DNA from: Bacteroidales bacterium
Lineage (GTDB): Bacteria > Bacteroidota > Bacteroidia > Bacteroidales > UBA932
Assembly: GCA_017651465.1 (NCBI GenBank)
Contig: JAGCCX010000061.1
Location: 1 to 64,000, forward strand
Reading direction: 5' to 3'
DNA: 64,000 nt
Shown here: piece by piece, positions 47,733 to 57,125 of the stretch
How positions within the stretch are numbered: the first letter of the stretch is position 1
Layout: every line of letters begins with the position of its first letter
Program-made: the position numbers and the translations under genes
Notes under the pieces: generated by a model
Told to the model about the DNA's origin: nothing
Seen by the model: the letters and a program-made list of their open reading frames with translations, nothing else
The model's database searches: none

Positions 47733-49040
47733 ATGAAAAAGTTATTCACCGTAGCTGCGTTGCTCACAGGTATTATGGCAGTTTCTGCAGCTCAAGAGTT
47801 TAAAACCTCTTATTTCCTCGACAATCACGTTTACAGCTACCGAATCAATCCGGCCGCCCCTTTTGAGAGCGATTCATTCTCGTTCTTTGCTGTGGGTATC
47901 GGCAATACTTCTTTCTCTATGCCTTCCAACCTGCCTCTTTCTTCCTTGATTTTCACAACTCCTGAAGGAAGATATACCTGGGGCTTCGGCGAGTCGATTT
48001 CTCCTGAGACCTTCCTCGCGGGCATTACCAAAGATAGTTTTATGCAGCCGGAACTGAGTGTCAACCTTCTCACCATCGGCCATCAGGAAGCGGACAGGCG
48101 CTTTACCGCCGAGCTTAACGTCCGCTCCAATACTTACTTCTTTGCCCCTAAAGATTTCTTCGGAGCTATGAAGATAGGTCTTAACGACGGCCTCAAGACC
48201 AAAACCGGACGCTACAACTTCGAGAATATGCATCTGGAGACCAACAACTATGCAGAAGTTGCTGTCGGCTTCTCCAGGAGGCTGGAAGACAACCTTATTC
48301 TTGGTGGAACGGCCAAGCTGCTCCTTGGTCTCGGCGGTGCTTTCATCGATATTCACAACCTTGAACTCGGCGAGTATCCCGGCGACGACTTCGGCGGTAC
48401 CGTGTACGCCGACACCTATTTTTCCTGCAAGACTCTCGGCATAAACCCGACGCTGGTCGGGAACAGCCTGGCGCACCTCCAGAACGTAGGTTATAGCGGT
48501 TTCGGCATTTCCGGCGTTGGCCTCGGAGTTGATCTGGGTGCTACCTGGACCCCGGTCGAAGGGCTTGATGTAGGATTCTCCGTCGTTGACCTGGGCTTCC
48601 TGACCTGGTTCGATACTGTCCACGGCACTATCAACTACAAAGACTGCGTTATCGACGATGCCGAGGAAGGTCTTCAGCTTGAATCGGTTGAAAGCGTCAT
48701 CAAGACCAAGCTCATCAATTTCAACTTCCACGTTTCCGCAAAGTACCGTATGCCCTTCTACGAAGGCCTGACCGCCGGTATTCTTACTACTTTCCAGAGG
48801 CATTTCACCGAGGTCCGTCTTGGACTTGACGTCACTCCCCTCAGGGCCATCAGCCTTGCCGCCTCGACCGCTTTCAACAACTACGGATTCGACTTTGGCG
48901 CAGCGCTCAATTTCCGCTTCCCCGGTGTGAACCTGTTCGTGGGCGCGGACTCGTTTGCGGCATTCAAGATGAACGAATACCACATTCCTTCGTCAAAGGG
49001 TATTACCAACGTAACTGCCGGACTTGCAATAGCTTTCTAG
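47733..49040 (+). CDS. DUF5723-like exported beta-barrel protein, second copy
   Basis: A 435-residue exported protein with signal peptide (MKKLFTVAALLTGIMAVSAA) and a barrel-like body. It is a paralogue of the product of 10514-11872: both start with a SYFLDNHVYSYRINPA-type motif, share SPETFL and a NNYAEVAVGFSRRL/AYAELAYGYSRKL segment, and a LDLG/LGVDLGATWTPVEGL block. This copy lacks the lipoprotein partner and stands alone. It is convergent with the acyltransferase, with overlapping stops. Confidence 0.75.
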   Translation: MKKLFTVAALLTGIMAVSAAQEFKTSYFLDNHVYSYRINPAAPFESDSFSFFAVGIGNTSFSMPSNLPLSSLIFTTPEGRYTWGFGESISPETFLAGITKDSFMQPELSVNLLTIGHQEADRRFTAELNVRSNTYFFAPKDFFGAMKIGLNDGLKTKTGRYNFENMHLETNNYAEVAVGFSRRLEDNLILGGTAKLLLGLGGAFIDIHNLELGEYPGDDFGGTVYADTYFSCKTLGINPTLVGNSLAHLQNVGYSGFGISGVGLGVDLGATWTPVEGLDVGFSVVDLGFLTWFDTVHGTINYKDCVIDDAEEGLQLESVESVIKTKLINFNFHVSAKYRMPFYEGLTAGILTTFQRHFTEVRLGLDVTPLRAISLAASTAFNNYGFDFGAALNFRFPGVNLFVGADSFAAFKMNEYHIPSSKGITNVTAGLAIAF

Positions 49041-50173
49041 AGCGACTCTACGGGGTTTCCGTAGATGTGCCAGAAAATGTCACGGAGGGCGTCTCGATCG
49101 AGGCGCCTTTCGAGTTTGGAGAGCTTGTGTTCGGTGTATGCCTTGAACGCCTCAAGATCTTCGGGTAGATACTTGATTCCCAGGTACTTGGAGGTGCCGT
49201 TCATAAGGTCGTAACCCATATAGTTGGTCTTCCAGAGCCGGTATCCGGAGTGGATACGCTGGTCCAATATGCTGCGGAGCAGCTGGTAGCGGTCGTTACC
49301 GGTATGCTCCGAGGCGGCCTTGAGCTCTTCGGCGGTGAGAGGCTTGCCTACATTCAGGTGAATATGGCCTTTTTGCTGCCTGATGCCGGTCAGGATGCTG
49401 TGAAGGTCTTCCTTGGGCTTCTTGACGTAAGGCGCTTCCCTGCTGAGCAGCAACTCGCGGGCTTTGCGGCTGTCGCAAGGCTCATACTCGTACGAGATGC
49501 TCATAGGAACGATATTCAGTTCTTCGAAGTTCTGCTCGAACCCGTGCTCGCCGCTCATATCGAACATCTTCAGGAGGCCTTGTTCGGTTTTGTCGATTCC
49601 GTTCTTGGAACGCCCTTCCTTTTGGGCTACCCATATCGAGGCTTTGCCCGAGGTGACGCTCAGGCGGATGTATTTGGAGAGCGTCTGCGAATTCAGGTAC
49701 ATTTGCCGGGCGCTGATGCCGCGGATGACTTTGATCATCCTGTTGGATTTCATCAGGTCCTCCATAAGCTTGTTGGAAAGCAGGTTGCTTCCTACGCACA
49801 GTTCGGCGAACGGGAGCCCCACCTCGTGCATACTATAGAGGATAAGAGCCGGGTCAAGGACTATGTCTCTATGGTTGGAAATGGCGAGAAACTTACCATT
49901 AATGCTCTGCAGGTTTGACATTCCGGAATAAGTGAAACCCTCCGAGGTCCGGGCAAGGATGGCGGTAATGACCCCGGTCATTACCACTGCCTGGAACTCA
50001 TCGATGCTCTTGATGCGCCTCAGCGTACTCCCCAGAAAATCAAGCCCTTCCTTGGGGAAGAGGTACTTGGAGATCATAGGAAGGGACGGATGGCGCGATA
50101 CTCGCTGGAGAGCTTCTACAGCCTCTTCGTCGCTGTACGGCCGTATATCTTCGAATTCTGAAAGATCAATCAT
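49037..50173 (-). CDS. PlsC/PlsB-like acyltransferase
   Basis: A 378-residue member of the glycerol-phosphate acyltransferase superfamily, in the larger form common in Bacteroidota. The catalytic site reads SNHRDIVLDPAL near residue 130: His and Asp are six apart, one more than the standard HX4D, as I recall for this subgroup. GMSNLQSINGKF precedes it, and a later IWVAQKEGRSKNG segment matches the EGTRS block. No clear membrane segment is seen. The acyl acceptor could be lysophosphatidate or another amphiphile. It is the last gene of a run led by queA, 34 bases away. Confidence 0.8.
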   Translation of the reverse strand: MIDLSEFEDIRPYSDEEAVEALQRVSRHPSLPMISKYLFPKEGLDFLGSTLRRIKSIDEFQAVVMTGVITAILARTSEGFTYSGMSNLQSINGKFLAISNHRDIVLDPALILYSMHEVGLPFAELCVGSNLLSNKLMEDLMKSNRMIKVIRGISARQMYLNSQTLSKYIRLSVTSGKASIWVAQKEGRSKNGIDKTEQGLLKMFDMSGEHGFEQNFEELNIVPMSISYEYEPCDSRKARELLLSREAPYVKKPKEDLHSILTGIRQQKGHIHLNVGKPLTAEELKAASEHTGNDRYQLLRSILDQRIHSGYRLWKTNYMGYDLMNGTSKYLGIKYLPEDLEAFKAYTEHKLSKLERRLDRDALRDIFWHIYGNPVESL

Positions 50174-50206
50174 AGCATTGTTTTTAACAAAAACAAATTT
50201 AGCAAA

Positions 50207-51412
50207 TTATCTTCTAAATAACAAAGAAGAGTCGCCATAACTAAGGAAACGGAAGCCGTGCCCGAGAGCGTAATTGTAGATGGTCTGCCAGTCCCCTCCT
50301 ACAAAGGCGCTGATCAGCAGCAGCAAGGTGCTCTGGGGCTGATGGAAATTCGTTACCATACGGTCCACCAGCCTGAACTTGAATCCCGGGACAATAATAA
50401 TGCGAGTGCCTATCTGGAGCTTGTCCAGCTTGTTGTTATCCAGATACTTGACCAGGGCTTCCAGGGCCTCTTTGGTGCTGTATGTCCAGTCCCGTTCGTA
50501 CGGCGCCCACTGCGGGACGTCATCGGGATGGCCTTTCTCGATGCAGCAGGCCCCGGCATAATAGAGCGATTCGAGGGTGCGCACCGAGGTGGTGCCCACA
50601 GCCGTGATGCCGCCGCTGGCGGACTGGATGCGGCTGAGCAGATTGCGGCTCACGCTGAATGGCTCGCGGTGCATAGGATGAGATGCGATCGTCGAGCTCT
50701 TTACCGGAAGGAAAGTCCCTGCTCCCACGTGCAGGCAAACATTCTCAGTATCAACACCCCTGGCTGCAATCGCTTCCAGCACCTCGGAAGTGAAATGAAG
50801 CCCCGCGGTAGGTGCGGCGACGGACCCGCGGATATGAGCGTAAAGAGTCTGATAGCGTTCAATATCAATGGCTTCCGTGGCGCGGTTAAGATATGGAGGA
50901 ATAGGGATTCTGCCGCAGCGCTCCAGCAATTCCGAGAAAGGAATTCCGCCATTCCAGAAAAACTCCACGATTCCGGTCTGCCCCTCCCTGCTGACAAGAC
51001 GGGCCTTGGGAGATATGCCGTCGAAGGCTCCGGACTCGGAATCAAGGTCCAGTATCTCATTGTCTTTAAGCCTCTTGGAATTGCCGATCACGCACTTCCA
51101 CCGGCAGCTACCGGTGGCGGCGAAGTTGGTATTATACTCAGAGGGAGTATCGGGCTCAAGGCAAAAGATCTCGATGTGAGCCCCTGTGGGGCGTTTGAAG
51201 AACAAGCGTGCCGGAACGACTTTGGTGTCGTTGAACACCATCATACTGTCGGCGGGAATATGCTGAGGGAGATTCTTGAATACCGTCTCGGAGCAAATGC
51301 CGTCTTTATAAATTAGCAATTTGGATGAGTCGCGCTCGGACAGAGGATATTTTGCGATTCTCTCGTCGGGCAGCTCGTAGTTGAAATTTTCGATCTTTAT
51401 ATCCGGAATCAT
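50207..51412 (-). CDS. queA: S-adenosylmethionine:tRNA ribosyltransferase-isomerase
   Basis: QueA turns preQ1-tRNA to epoxyqueuosine-tRNA with SAM. The 401-residue protein has the conserved start NFNYELPDERIAKYPLSERD, then MVFNDTKVVPARLF near residue 65, SVAAPTAGLHFT near 210, LHVGAGTFLPVK near 245 and LTNFHQP-like VTNFHQPQSTLLLL near 350. I start at ATG 51412 (MIPDIKIENF); codons further upstream of the open frame precede the promoter box. Confidence 0.95.
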   Translation of the reverse strand: MIPDIKIENFNYELPDERIAKYPLSERDSSKLLIYKDGICSETVFKNLPQHIPADSMMVFNDTKVVPARLFFKRPTGAHIEIFCLEPDTPSEYNTNFAATGSCRWKCVIGNSKRLKDNEILDLDSESGAFDGISPKARLVSREGQTGIVEFFWNGGIPFSELLERCGRIPIPPYLNRATEAIDIERYQTLYAHIRGSVAAPTAGLHFTSEVLEAIAARGVDTENVCLHVGAGTFLPVKSSTIASHPMHREPFSVSRNLLSRIQSASGGITAVGTTSVRTLESLYYAGACCIEKGHPDDVPQWAPYERDWTYSTKEALEALVKYLDNNKLDKLQIGTRIIIVPGFKFRLVDRMVTNFHQPQSTLLLLISAFVGGDWQTIYNYALGHGFRFLSYGDSSLLFRR

Positions 51413-51432
51413 CGTATTCTGATTTAGCGTCA

Positions 51433-51440
51433 CAAATATA
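51433..51440 (-). promoter_or_regulatory. Promoter -7 box for queA
   Basis: TATATTTG on the minus strand, 20 bases before the ATG at 51412. Confidence 0.65.
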
Positions 51441-51846
51441 GCATTTTTCCTCTCACGCTCGGCATACATATCGGCCGCTACTTCCCTATTTACAAAATGC
51501 AATTAAATGCAACTCTTCTGATTTTACAAGTGTAAACAAATTAAGGGTGTTTTTATATCTTCTACACAGGGTGATTAACTTATGGTATAAGCTTTTATTA
51601 TGACATAGTTAGCTATGGTGTAAATGGCTGATAATCAGTAAATAATATATTTTATCTAATTCTTTGGTTTAGTGTTTGGGCGGTGGTTTTAGACTCTCTT
51701 GAAGCGGAACCAAGGGATAATATACTTGTGTTTAAATATTAACTCGCACAAAATCAATTGTTTAAGCTTATATACCTAAATATATAATTAATATTAAAAT
51801 GCTTGATTATTGCCTCTCCCCTACCCGTCTTGTCTTTTTGCCATTG
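51441..51846. other. AT-rich intergenic stretch without a recognisable gene
   Basis: About 400 bases, markedly more AT-rich than the rest of the window. I see no open frame with a credible start, no tRNA and no complete promoter. A direct repeat of ATGCAA(T/C)T sits near 51500 and a short 5-bp inverted repeat CATAG/CTATG at 51604-51617. It is the longest non-coding gap in the window and could hold a small RNA or regulatory sites for queA and the XRE gene. Confidence 0.5.
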
Positions 51847-51877
51847 TTGTATTTGTTTAAATAATTGATTACTTTTG
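51847..51877 (+). promoter_or_regulatory. Full promoter for the XRE regulator
   Basis: TTG at 51847-51849, 20 bases, then TACTTTTG at 51870-51877, followed by the ATG 19 bases on. Confidence 0.7.
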
Positions 51878-51896
51878 TAAATCAAATGAACTGCAA

Positions 51897-52217
51897 ATGA
51901 ACACTCGCCTTCTCCGCTTTTTAGAGGCCGAAAATATCAGCCAGTCTCAGTTCGCCGACAGTATCGGCGTAGCCCGCGCCAGTATCTCCCATATTTTGTC
52001 GGGGCGCAACAAGCCCGGATTTGATTTCCTGGAAAAACTTGCCTCGCAATATCCAAATCTCAGCCTCGAATGGCTGGTATCGGGGCGCGGGAGAATGTAT
52101 AATACCTCCCCAGACGACGCTGAATCTGTCGAAAATCCCCTGCTGAGTGCTCCCAGAGGGCAAATCGACCGTATCGTAGTGTTCTTTTCTGACGGTACTT
52201 TCAAAGAATTCAAGTAA
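51897..52217 (+). CDS. XRE-family helix-turn-helix regulator
   Basis: A 106-residue DNA-binding protein with a Cro/CI-type HTH at about residues 5-60 (ENISQSQFADSIGVARASIS, then LSGRNKPGFDFLEKLA). The tail after SLEWLVSGRGRMY is acidic and ends in a short beta segment, a form common to many single-copy Bacteroidota regulators. It sits alone behind its own promoter, between queA and a DHODH-like gene. Its targets are unknown. Confidence 0.85.
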   Translation: MNTRLLRFLEAENISQSQFADSIGVARASISHILSGRNKPGFDFLEKLASQYPNLSLEWLVSGRGRMYNTSPDDAESVENPLLSAPRGQIDRIVVFFSDGTFKEFK

Positions 52218-52261
52218 GACGGCAGCTTGCATTCGGGCTTTCATTTAATCTGCAATTTGTT

Positions 52262-52269
52262 TATATTTG
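52262..52269 (+). promoter_or_regulatory. Promoter -7 box for the DHODH-like/cinA pair
   Basis: TATATTTG, 25 bases before the ATG at 52295. Confidence 0.6.
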
Positions 52270-52294
52270 TAGGTTAATAGAAGTATGCCATACT

Positions 52295-53089
52295 ATGTAC
52301 AGCCTTCTTATCCGACCTATAACTCGCAGGATTAAAGACAGCCGCAAGGCTTCTGCCATCGCACTTAGGTATTTTAAGTTCGAGGGTATGATACCCGGCG
52401 GCCGTTTTCTGAACCGTATGATTCACGGAAACAGGCCGGTAGGGCTTGAGCGTGAAGTTTTCGGCATCAATTTCTACAATCCCGTGGGACTTGGGGCCGG
52501 ACTTGACGTTGACGGCGACCTTTACAACGACCTTAACGATCTGGGATTCAGCTTTGTAGAGATAGGTCCTTTCTCCGAGGTAGCGGCTATCCGCAAGGCT
52601 ATCGGACGCCTTCAGTCGGACCCTCCCGACGATATACTCGCCGCGTGCATTGCTAACGACTATCTCTCTTCCTTCTGCCTCGCATATGACTTTTGCGACT
52701 TTTTCGTGATAGATATTTCCGAGAATCCCGAAATTGAACAGCTGGACGACATACTTGACGCGAGACTTACCTACGAGGAGTATAAACCCGTTGTGGTCAA
52801 GGTTCCCGAAACCCTGGCTCCCGACGATCTCGATTACATCATCGAGTATTGCCTTATGAACAGCGTAGATGGCATAGAGGCGCGTAATATCCAGCAAATC
52901 AGCCATATAAAGGATAAGACCAAGGGGCGTTTACCCATTATCGCCAACTGCCATATCAAGACTCCCGCCCAGGCCCGCGAGGCTCTGGATGCCGGCGCAT
53001 CGCTAATCGAAGTGCGTATGGGGCTTGTACGTGAAGGGCCCTCGCTTGTGGGGCGGATTTTAAAACATCTGTCAGCCAAAACAAAATGA
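52295..53089 (+). CDS. Degenerate dihydroorotate dehydrogenase-like protein
   Basis: A 264-residue TIM-barrel relative of class 2 PyrD, about 70 residues shorter than normal. The NPVGLGAGLDVDG segment near residue 62 matches the FMN motif, but the usual Lys after AGLD is Val72. The NxSSPN motif with the catalytic serine reads DISENP (140-145), giving Glu143 by my alignment. The VVVKV lysine (Lys169) is kept. It therefore probably does not oxidise dihydroorotate and may bind flavin or a nucleotide for another role. It overlaps cinA by four bases. Confidence 0.75.
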   Translation: MYSLLIRPITRRIKDSRKASAIALRYFKFEGMIPGGRFLNRMIHGNRPVGLEREVFGINFYNPVGLGAGLDVDGDLYNDLNDLGFSFVEIGPFSEVAAIRKAIGRLQSDPPDDILAACIANDYLSSFCLAYDFCDFFVIDISENPEIEQLDDILDARLTYEEYKPVVVKVPETLAPDDLDYIIEYCLMNSVDGIEARNIQQISHIKDKTKGRLPIIANCHIKTPAQAREALDAGASLIEVRMGLVREGPSLVGRILKHLSAKTK

Positions 53090-53568
53090 ATGTAGAACAG
53101 CGAATAGGTCTTTTGCTTAAAGAGCACGGCTGGAGCCTCAGTGCCGCCGAATCGTGTACAGGAGGACGAATATCGCACCTTTTGACCACCGTGTCAGGGT
53201 CTTCGGCGTATTACCTGGGTTCAGTTACATCCTATGCCGTAAGCGTTAAAGAAAAGGTTCTGGGAGTGTCCCCCGCCATAATAGAGAGCAAGGGGCTGGT
53301 GAGCAGCGAAGTTGCGGCTTCTATGGCCGAGGGAGTAAGACGCATTACCGGCAGTACTTTTTCCGTTGCTACCACCGGACTTGCCGAAGGGAGCGACGGA
53401 CGTTATCCCGAGGGTACGGTGTGGATCGGATCCTGTGGTCCGGAGGGTACTTTTACTGAAATTTTCCAATGCAACGGGCCCCGAAAGTCCAATATCAGGC
53501 ACTTTACGACCGCTGCGCTCCGTTTTTTGGAGAAAACCATTAAGAATTACATAAGTAATTGTAAATAA
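53086..53568 (+). CDS. CinA C-terminal domain protein, NMN amidohydrolase-like (PncC)
   Basis: A 160-residue single-domain protein of the CinA_C family, whose members deamidate nicotinamide mononucleotide. The signature SAAESCTGGRISHLLTTVSG covers about residues 19-38, then YYLGSVTSYAVSVKEKVLGV and a GLAEGSDGRYPEGTVWIG segment. It lacks the N-terminal ADP-ribose pyrophosphatase half of full CinA, as is common. It is co-translated with the DHODH-like gene (ATGA). Confidence 0.9.
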   Translation: MNVEQRIGLLLKEHGWSLSAAESCTGGRISHLLTTVSGSSAYYLGSVTSYAVSVKEKVLGVSPAIIESKGLVSSEVAASMAEGVRRITGSTFSVATTGLAEGSDGRYPEGTVWIGSCGPEGTFTEIFQCNGPRKSNIRHFTTAALRFLEKTIKNYISNCK

Positions 53569-53595
53569 ACTAATAGAACAATTTAGTTATAGGTG

Positions 53596-53611
53596 TTAAC
53601 ATTTTTGTTAA
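53596..53611. repeat. Palindromic motif TTAACATTTTTGTTAA, copy 2
   Basis: A 16-base AT-rich inverted repeat (TTAACA/TGTTAA) ten bases before the ATG at 53621, sharing 14 bases with the motif at 22842-22855. No TAnnTTTG box is seen here, so it might also be part of an unusual promoter. Confidence 0.35.
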
Positions 53612-53620
53612 GGCTATAAA

Positions 53621-54220
53621 ATGATTAAAAAAGCACTTTTTGCCATCTTGGTTGCGGGCATTTTTGTTTCCTGCCAGCGCAACTTGATACCCGAGACGAT
53701 CGACGTGCCGGAATCGGTGGTCAACACTGTTGAAGCAACAAGCGACGGTAGGATACGTATTGCCTTGAGCGGCAGTTCAAATTTGAAAGACTACATCAAA
53801 GTCTCATATGCAATGGTCGGCCTGGACTCCTGGAAAGAAAAGGGCACTTTCAATAACATCCCTACAAGCCGTTCTTTCGATGCGATGGAAGGCAGCGCCA
53901 AATTTGCCGTATATGCCGAAAAGATTCAAGACATTCCTCCTGCTATGTTCAGCAGCGAAGACGGTTTTACCCTGGAGCTCTCTGCCTCGGTTGCTACCCC
54001 TTTTGAAGGCAAAGAGTATGTTTTGTGCAGCTTAAAGAATGCGAAGGTAAAGGATGAGAACGAACTGCTATCCAAGACGGTGAAAGCTATCAACGAGGGC
54101 ATCGGCGAAGAAATGCCTGGTACCGGTAAAAAGCGTTTTTTGCGCTTTGATGTAGCCGCCGATGACAATGGCGACTTATGTGTCAGTACTATCTTTGAAT
54201 CGGGTAATATAATTGATTGA
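53621..54220 (+). CDS. Predicted lipoprotein of unknown function
   Basis: A 199-residue protein with a lipoprotein signal, MIKKALFAILVAGIFVSC, cysteine at residue 18. No known domain is recognised. The body is mixed alpha/beta with a conspicuous charged segment around 140-165 (KNAKVKDENELLSK). It is nine bases before mmdA and on the same strand, so it probably shares the transcript with the methylmalonyl-CoA decarboxylase genes, though a link in function is not shown. Confidence 0.7.
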   Translation: MIKKALFAILVAGIFVSCQRNLIPETIDVPESVVNTVEATSDGRIRIALSGSSNLKDYIKVSYAMVGLDSWKEKGTFNNIPTSRSFDAMEGSAKFAVYAEKIQDIPPAMFSSEDGFTLELSASVATPFEGKEYVLCSLKNAKVKDENELLSKTVKAINEGIGEEMPGTGKKRFLRFDVAADDNGDLCVSTIFESGNIID

Positions 54221-54229
54221 TAAGAGTTT

Positions 54230-55792
54230 ATGAGTATTCAAGAAGATCAGATCAAGGCCTTGGTCCAACGCCGGCAGACTGCCTCGCTCGGTGGAGGAGA
54301 GAAACGTATCGAGGCGCAGCACGCCAAAGGGAAACTCACTGCGCGCGAACGTATCGCCAAGCTGCTTGACCCAGGCAGTTTTGAAGAATTCGATATGTTC
54401 GTCCAGCACCGCTGCACCAACTTCGGAATGGATGCTTCGCATACCGACGGAGATGGAGTAGTTACCGGACAAGGAACTATAGATGGACGTCTCGTATTCG
54501 TTTATGCTCAAGACTTTACAGTTAACGGAGGGTCGCTCAGCAAGACTATGTCCGAGAAGATCTGCAAGGTGATGGATACAGCTGTCAAAGTGGGCGCTCC
54601 CCTTATCGGACTCAACGATTCCGGCGGAGCCCGCATCCAGGAAGGTATTGATGCCCTGGCGGGTTACGGCGAGATTTTCGAGCGCAATATTCTCTCCAGC
54701 GGTGTTATTCCCCAAATCAGCGTCATAATGGGGCCTTGTGCGGGCGGTGCTGTTTACTCCCCCGCGCTTACCGATTTTACCATTATGGTCGATAAGACCA
54801 GCTATATGTTCCTGACCGGCCCTACCGTAGTTAAATCAGTTACCGGCGAAACTGTTACCCAGGAGGAACTGGGCGGTGCGGCAGTCCACTCCGGCAAGTC
54901 GGGCGTCGCTCATTTTGCTGCTGATACAGAGGATGATGCAATAGATAAAGTAAAGCGTTTGATTAGCTTCCTGCCACAGAACAACCTGGAGGAAGCCCCC
55001 TGCCGTCCAAGCTCCGATCCCGTAGGGAGGGTTTCCGACAGTCTCAATTCCATCATTCCCGACAGCCCCAACAAGGCGTACGATATGTACGGCGTAATAG
55101 AGGCGATAGTCGATGATGGGGATTTCTTCGAGGTCCACCGCAATTTTGCGCGTAATATCATTGTGGGTTTTGCCCATATGGGCGGAAGGAGCGTGGGCGT
55201 AGTGGCCAACCAGCCCGGTGTCCTGGCCGGAGTGCTCGACATCAACGCCAGCCGCAAGGCAGCGCGTTTCGTGCGCTTCTGCGACGCTTTCAACATTCCC
55301 CTGCTTACCCTCGTAGATGTTCCCGGCTTTCTGTGCGGCACCCAGCAGGAATACGGCGCCATCATAACCAACGGAGCGAAGCTGCTCTACGCCTATGGCG
55401 AGGCCACCGTACCCAAGGTGACTGTAACGCTTCGCAAGAGCTACGGCGGAGCTCATATCGTAATGAGCTGCAAGCAATTGCGCGGAGACATAAACTATGC
55501 CTGGCCTTCTGCCGCCATTGCGGTAATGGGAGCCGACGGAGCCGTAGGAGTGCTCTATGGCAAGGAAATAAAGGCCGAAACTGACCCGGAAAAGCAGGCA
55601 GCCCTCGCCGAGCAGCGCAAAGAAGAATACAACGAGCTTTTCTGCAATCCTTATCAGGCTGCGCAGAAGGGTTATATCGAAGATGTTATAGAGCCGCGAA
55701 ACACCCGTTTCCGCGTAATCAGGGCTTTTGAAGTTCTTGCCCGGAAACGGCAGGAACTTCCGGCAAAGAAACACGACAATATGCCCTTATGA
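54230..55792 (+). CDS. mmdA: Methylmalonyl-CoA decarboxylase alpha subunit (carboxyltransferase)
   Basis: The 520-residue carboxyltransferase moves CO2 from (S)-methylmalonyl-CoA to biotin on the small carrier protein. It has [21 protein letters not shown], the oxyanion motif [12 protein letters not shown] near 125, [13 protein letters not shown] near 165 and the C-terminal GVLYGKEI. Close relatives are propionyl-CoA carboxylase beta subunits, but the following biotin protein and OadB-type pump without a biotin carboxylase point to the Na+-pumping decarboxylase of the succinate-to-propionate route. It is overlapped by the next gene (ATGA). Confidence 0.93.
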   Translation: MSIQEDQIKALVQRRQTASLGGGEKRIEAQHAKGKLTARERIAKLLDPGSFEEFDMFVQHRCTNFGMDASHTDGDGVVTGQGTIDGRLVFVYAQDFTVNGGSLSKTMSEKICKVMDTAVKVGAPLIGLNDSGGARIQEGIDALAGYGEIFERNILSSGVIPQISVIMGPCAGGAVYSPALTDFTIMVDKTSYMFLTGPTVVKSVTGETVTQEELGGAAVHSGKSGVAHFAADTEDDAIDKVKRLISFLPQNNLEEAPCRPSSDPVGRVSDSLNSIIPDSPNKAYDMYGVIEAIVDDGDFFEVHRNFARNIIVGFAHMGGRSVGVVANQPGVLAGVLDINASRKAARFVRFCDAFNIPLLTLVDVPGFLCGTQQEYGAIITNGAKLLYAYGEATVPKVTVTLRKSYGGAHIVMSCKQLRGDINYAWPSAAIAVMGADGAVGVLYGKEIKAETDPEKQAALAEQRKEEYNELFCNPYQAAQKGYIEDVIEPRNTRFRVIRAFEVLARKRQELPAKKHDNMPL

Positions 55793-56700
55793 AAAAGCCG
55801 GGACTCTTTCTATCCGCCTTGCTTGCAAGCCTGGGACTGTGGGGCCAGAATCTCTCCGACCTCATTATTTCCGAGGCTATGCCGGGAAATCCTTCCTCCG
55901 TCACCGACGACTACGGCAACCATCCCGACTGGATTGAGATCTTCAACACCTCCCAGGGCACGGTTAACTTTGGCGGATGCTTCCTTACCGATGAGCGCTC
56001 CAACCTTACCAAGTGCCAGATCACAAAGGATGACCGGTCGGCAAGGTTAGGTCCAAGGCAGGTAGCGATTCTGTATGCTGCCGGTAATTCTGCCCTTGGT
56101 ACATATTATCTTAATTTCACTCTCCCCTGCGGCGGAACGCTTTACCTGGTCAGCAACGACGGGCGCACCATTATCGATTCCCTGTGCATTCCGGCATCCC
56201 TTCCCGAGGGGATGAGCATATCCAAGTTCGCTCACGACAACAAGGAGATGGTTTTTGACGACATTCATCCATCCTCCCCTTCTCCACGTTCGCTGAACGG
56301 CCGGCACGAGCAGAAAACGCGCGCACAGAAGATGAAAGAAACCGACCCTAACGGCTGGACTCTTAGCGTCATTGCCGTGGCGGTGGTATTCAGCGCACTT
56401 CTTATCCTTTTCCTTATCTACAATCTGTCTGGCAACATATTTACCGGGCGGGTGAGGCTTAAGAGGAAGGCCCGCAGAGGCTCTCCGGAAGGCCCCGAAG
56501 CCGCCGCCATTGCGCTTGCGCTCAGTGATTATACCTCCTGTGATGAGGATATTCCTGCGGCCATCGCCCTGGCCCTGCATCTGTATTGCGAGGGCGGCGT
56601 GCACGATACGGAACCCGGTTTTATTACCATCAAAAGCAACAGTTCTTCCGCCTGGGGGAACAAGAGTCTGAATTTCAGAAAACAAACGCACAAGATATGA
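55789..56700 (+). CDS. Lamin-tail domain fused to OadG-like subunit
   Basis: A 303-residue protein. Signal peptide about 1-19; a lamin-tail-like beta domain about 20-165 ([22 protein letters not shown]); a membrane helix 190-212 ([20 protein letters not shown]); and a cytosolic tail whose end ([14 protein letters not shown], then [18 protein letters not shown]) matches the OadG/MmdD gamma subunit of Na+ decarboxylases. The gamma subunit normally has only a short periplasmic end, so this one carries an extra periplasmic domain. Overlaps both neighbours by four bases. Confidence 0.85.
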   Translation: MKKPGLFLSALLASLGLWGQNLSDLIISEAMPGNPSSVTDDYGNHPDWIEIFNTSQGTVNFGGCFLTDERSNLTKCQITKDDRSARLGPRQVAILYAAGNSALGTYYLNFTLPCGGTLYLVSNDGRTIIDSLCIPASLPEGMSISKFAHDNKEMVFDDIHPSSPSPRSLNGRHEQKTRAQKMKETDPNGWTLSVIAVAVVFSALLILFLIYNLSGNIFTGRVRLKRKARRGSPEGPEAAAIALALSDYTSCDEDIPAAIALALHLYCEGGVHDTEPGFITIKSNSSSAWGNKSLNFRKQTHKI

Positions 56701-57125
56701 AAACCTACAACTTCAAAATCAACGGTAAAGATTACTCCGTAACTATCAAGGGAATAGAGGGCAAGATGGCGGCGGTGTCGGTTAACGGAACCGACTATGA
56801 CGTGGAGATGGAGAATGCCCCCGACGCCGTCCCCGCGGCGGCTCCCCAGCAGGCCCCCGCCACCCCGGAGCCTCAAGCCGCACCCCAGGCTGCCGCTCAG
56901 CAGGGAGCTGCTGTAAGCGTTGTACACTCCCCTCTTCCCGGCGTTATTATCAGTGTTGACGTCAAAGAGGGGCAGGCCATCAAGAAAGGGCAGAAAGTAG
57001 CTGTGCTTGAAGCTATGAAGATGGAAAATGAGATTCAGGCCGAGGCGGACGGCATTGTGAGCGCCATCCTTGTGCAGAAAGGTGATTCGGTGCTTGAAGG
57101 CGCGGAGATCATTAAATTGTCATAA
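56697..57125 (+). CDS. mmdC: Biotin carboxyl carrier subunit of methylmalonyl-CoA decarboxylase
   Basis: A 142-residue carrier protein. The N-terminal KINGKDYSVTIKG is followed by a Pro/Ala-rich linker (about 41-72) and a biotinyl domain with VLEAMKMENEIQAE, biotin at Lys108. The start is ATG 56697, in an ATGA overlap with the LTD-OadG gene; a longer open frame upstream lies inside that gene and is rejected. It shuttles CO2-biotin from MmdA to the membrane pump. Confidence 0.94.
   Translation: MKTYNFKINGKDYSVTIKGIEGKMAAVSVNGTDYDVEMENAPDAVPAAAPQQAPATPEPQAAPQAAAQQGAAVSVVHSPLPGVIISVDVKEGQAIKKGQKVAVLEAMKMENEIQAEADGIVSAILVQKGDSVLEGAEIIKLS

Noticed and set aside
51604..51617. CATAG/CTATG inverted repeat as a regulatory hairpin
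   Set aside because: A 5-bp AT-rich stem is expected by chance in this AT-rich gap.
56586..56696. N-terminal extension of the biotin carrier protein
   Set aside because: It lies within the LTD-OadG gene in another frame; the family start KTYNFKING begins right after ATG 56697.
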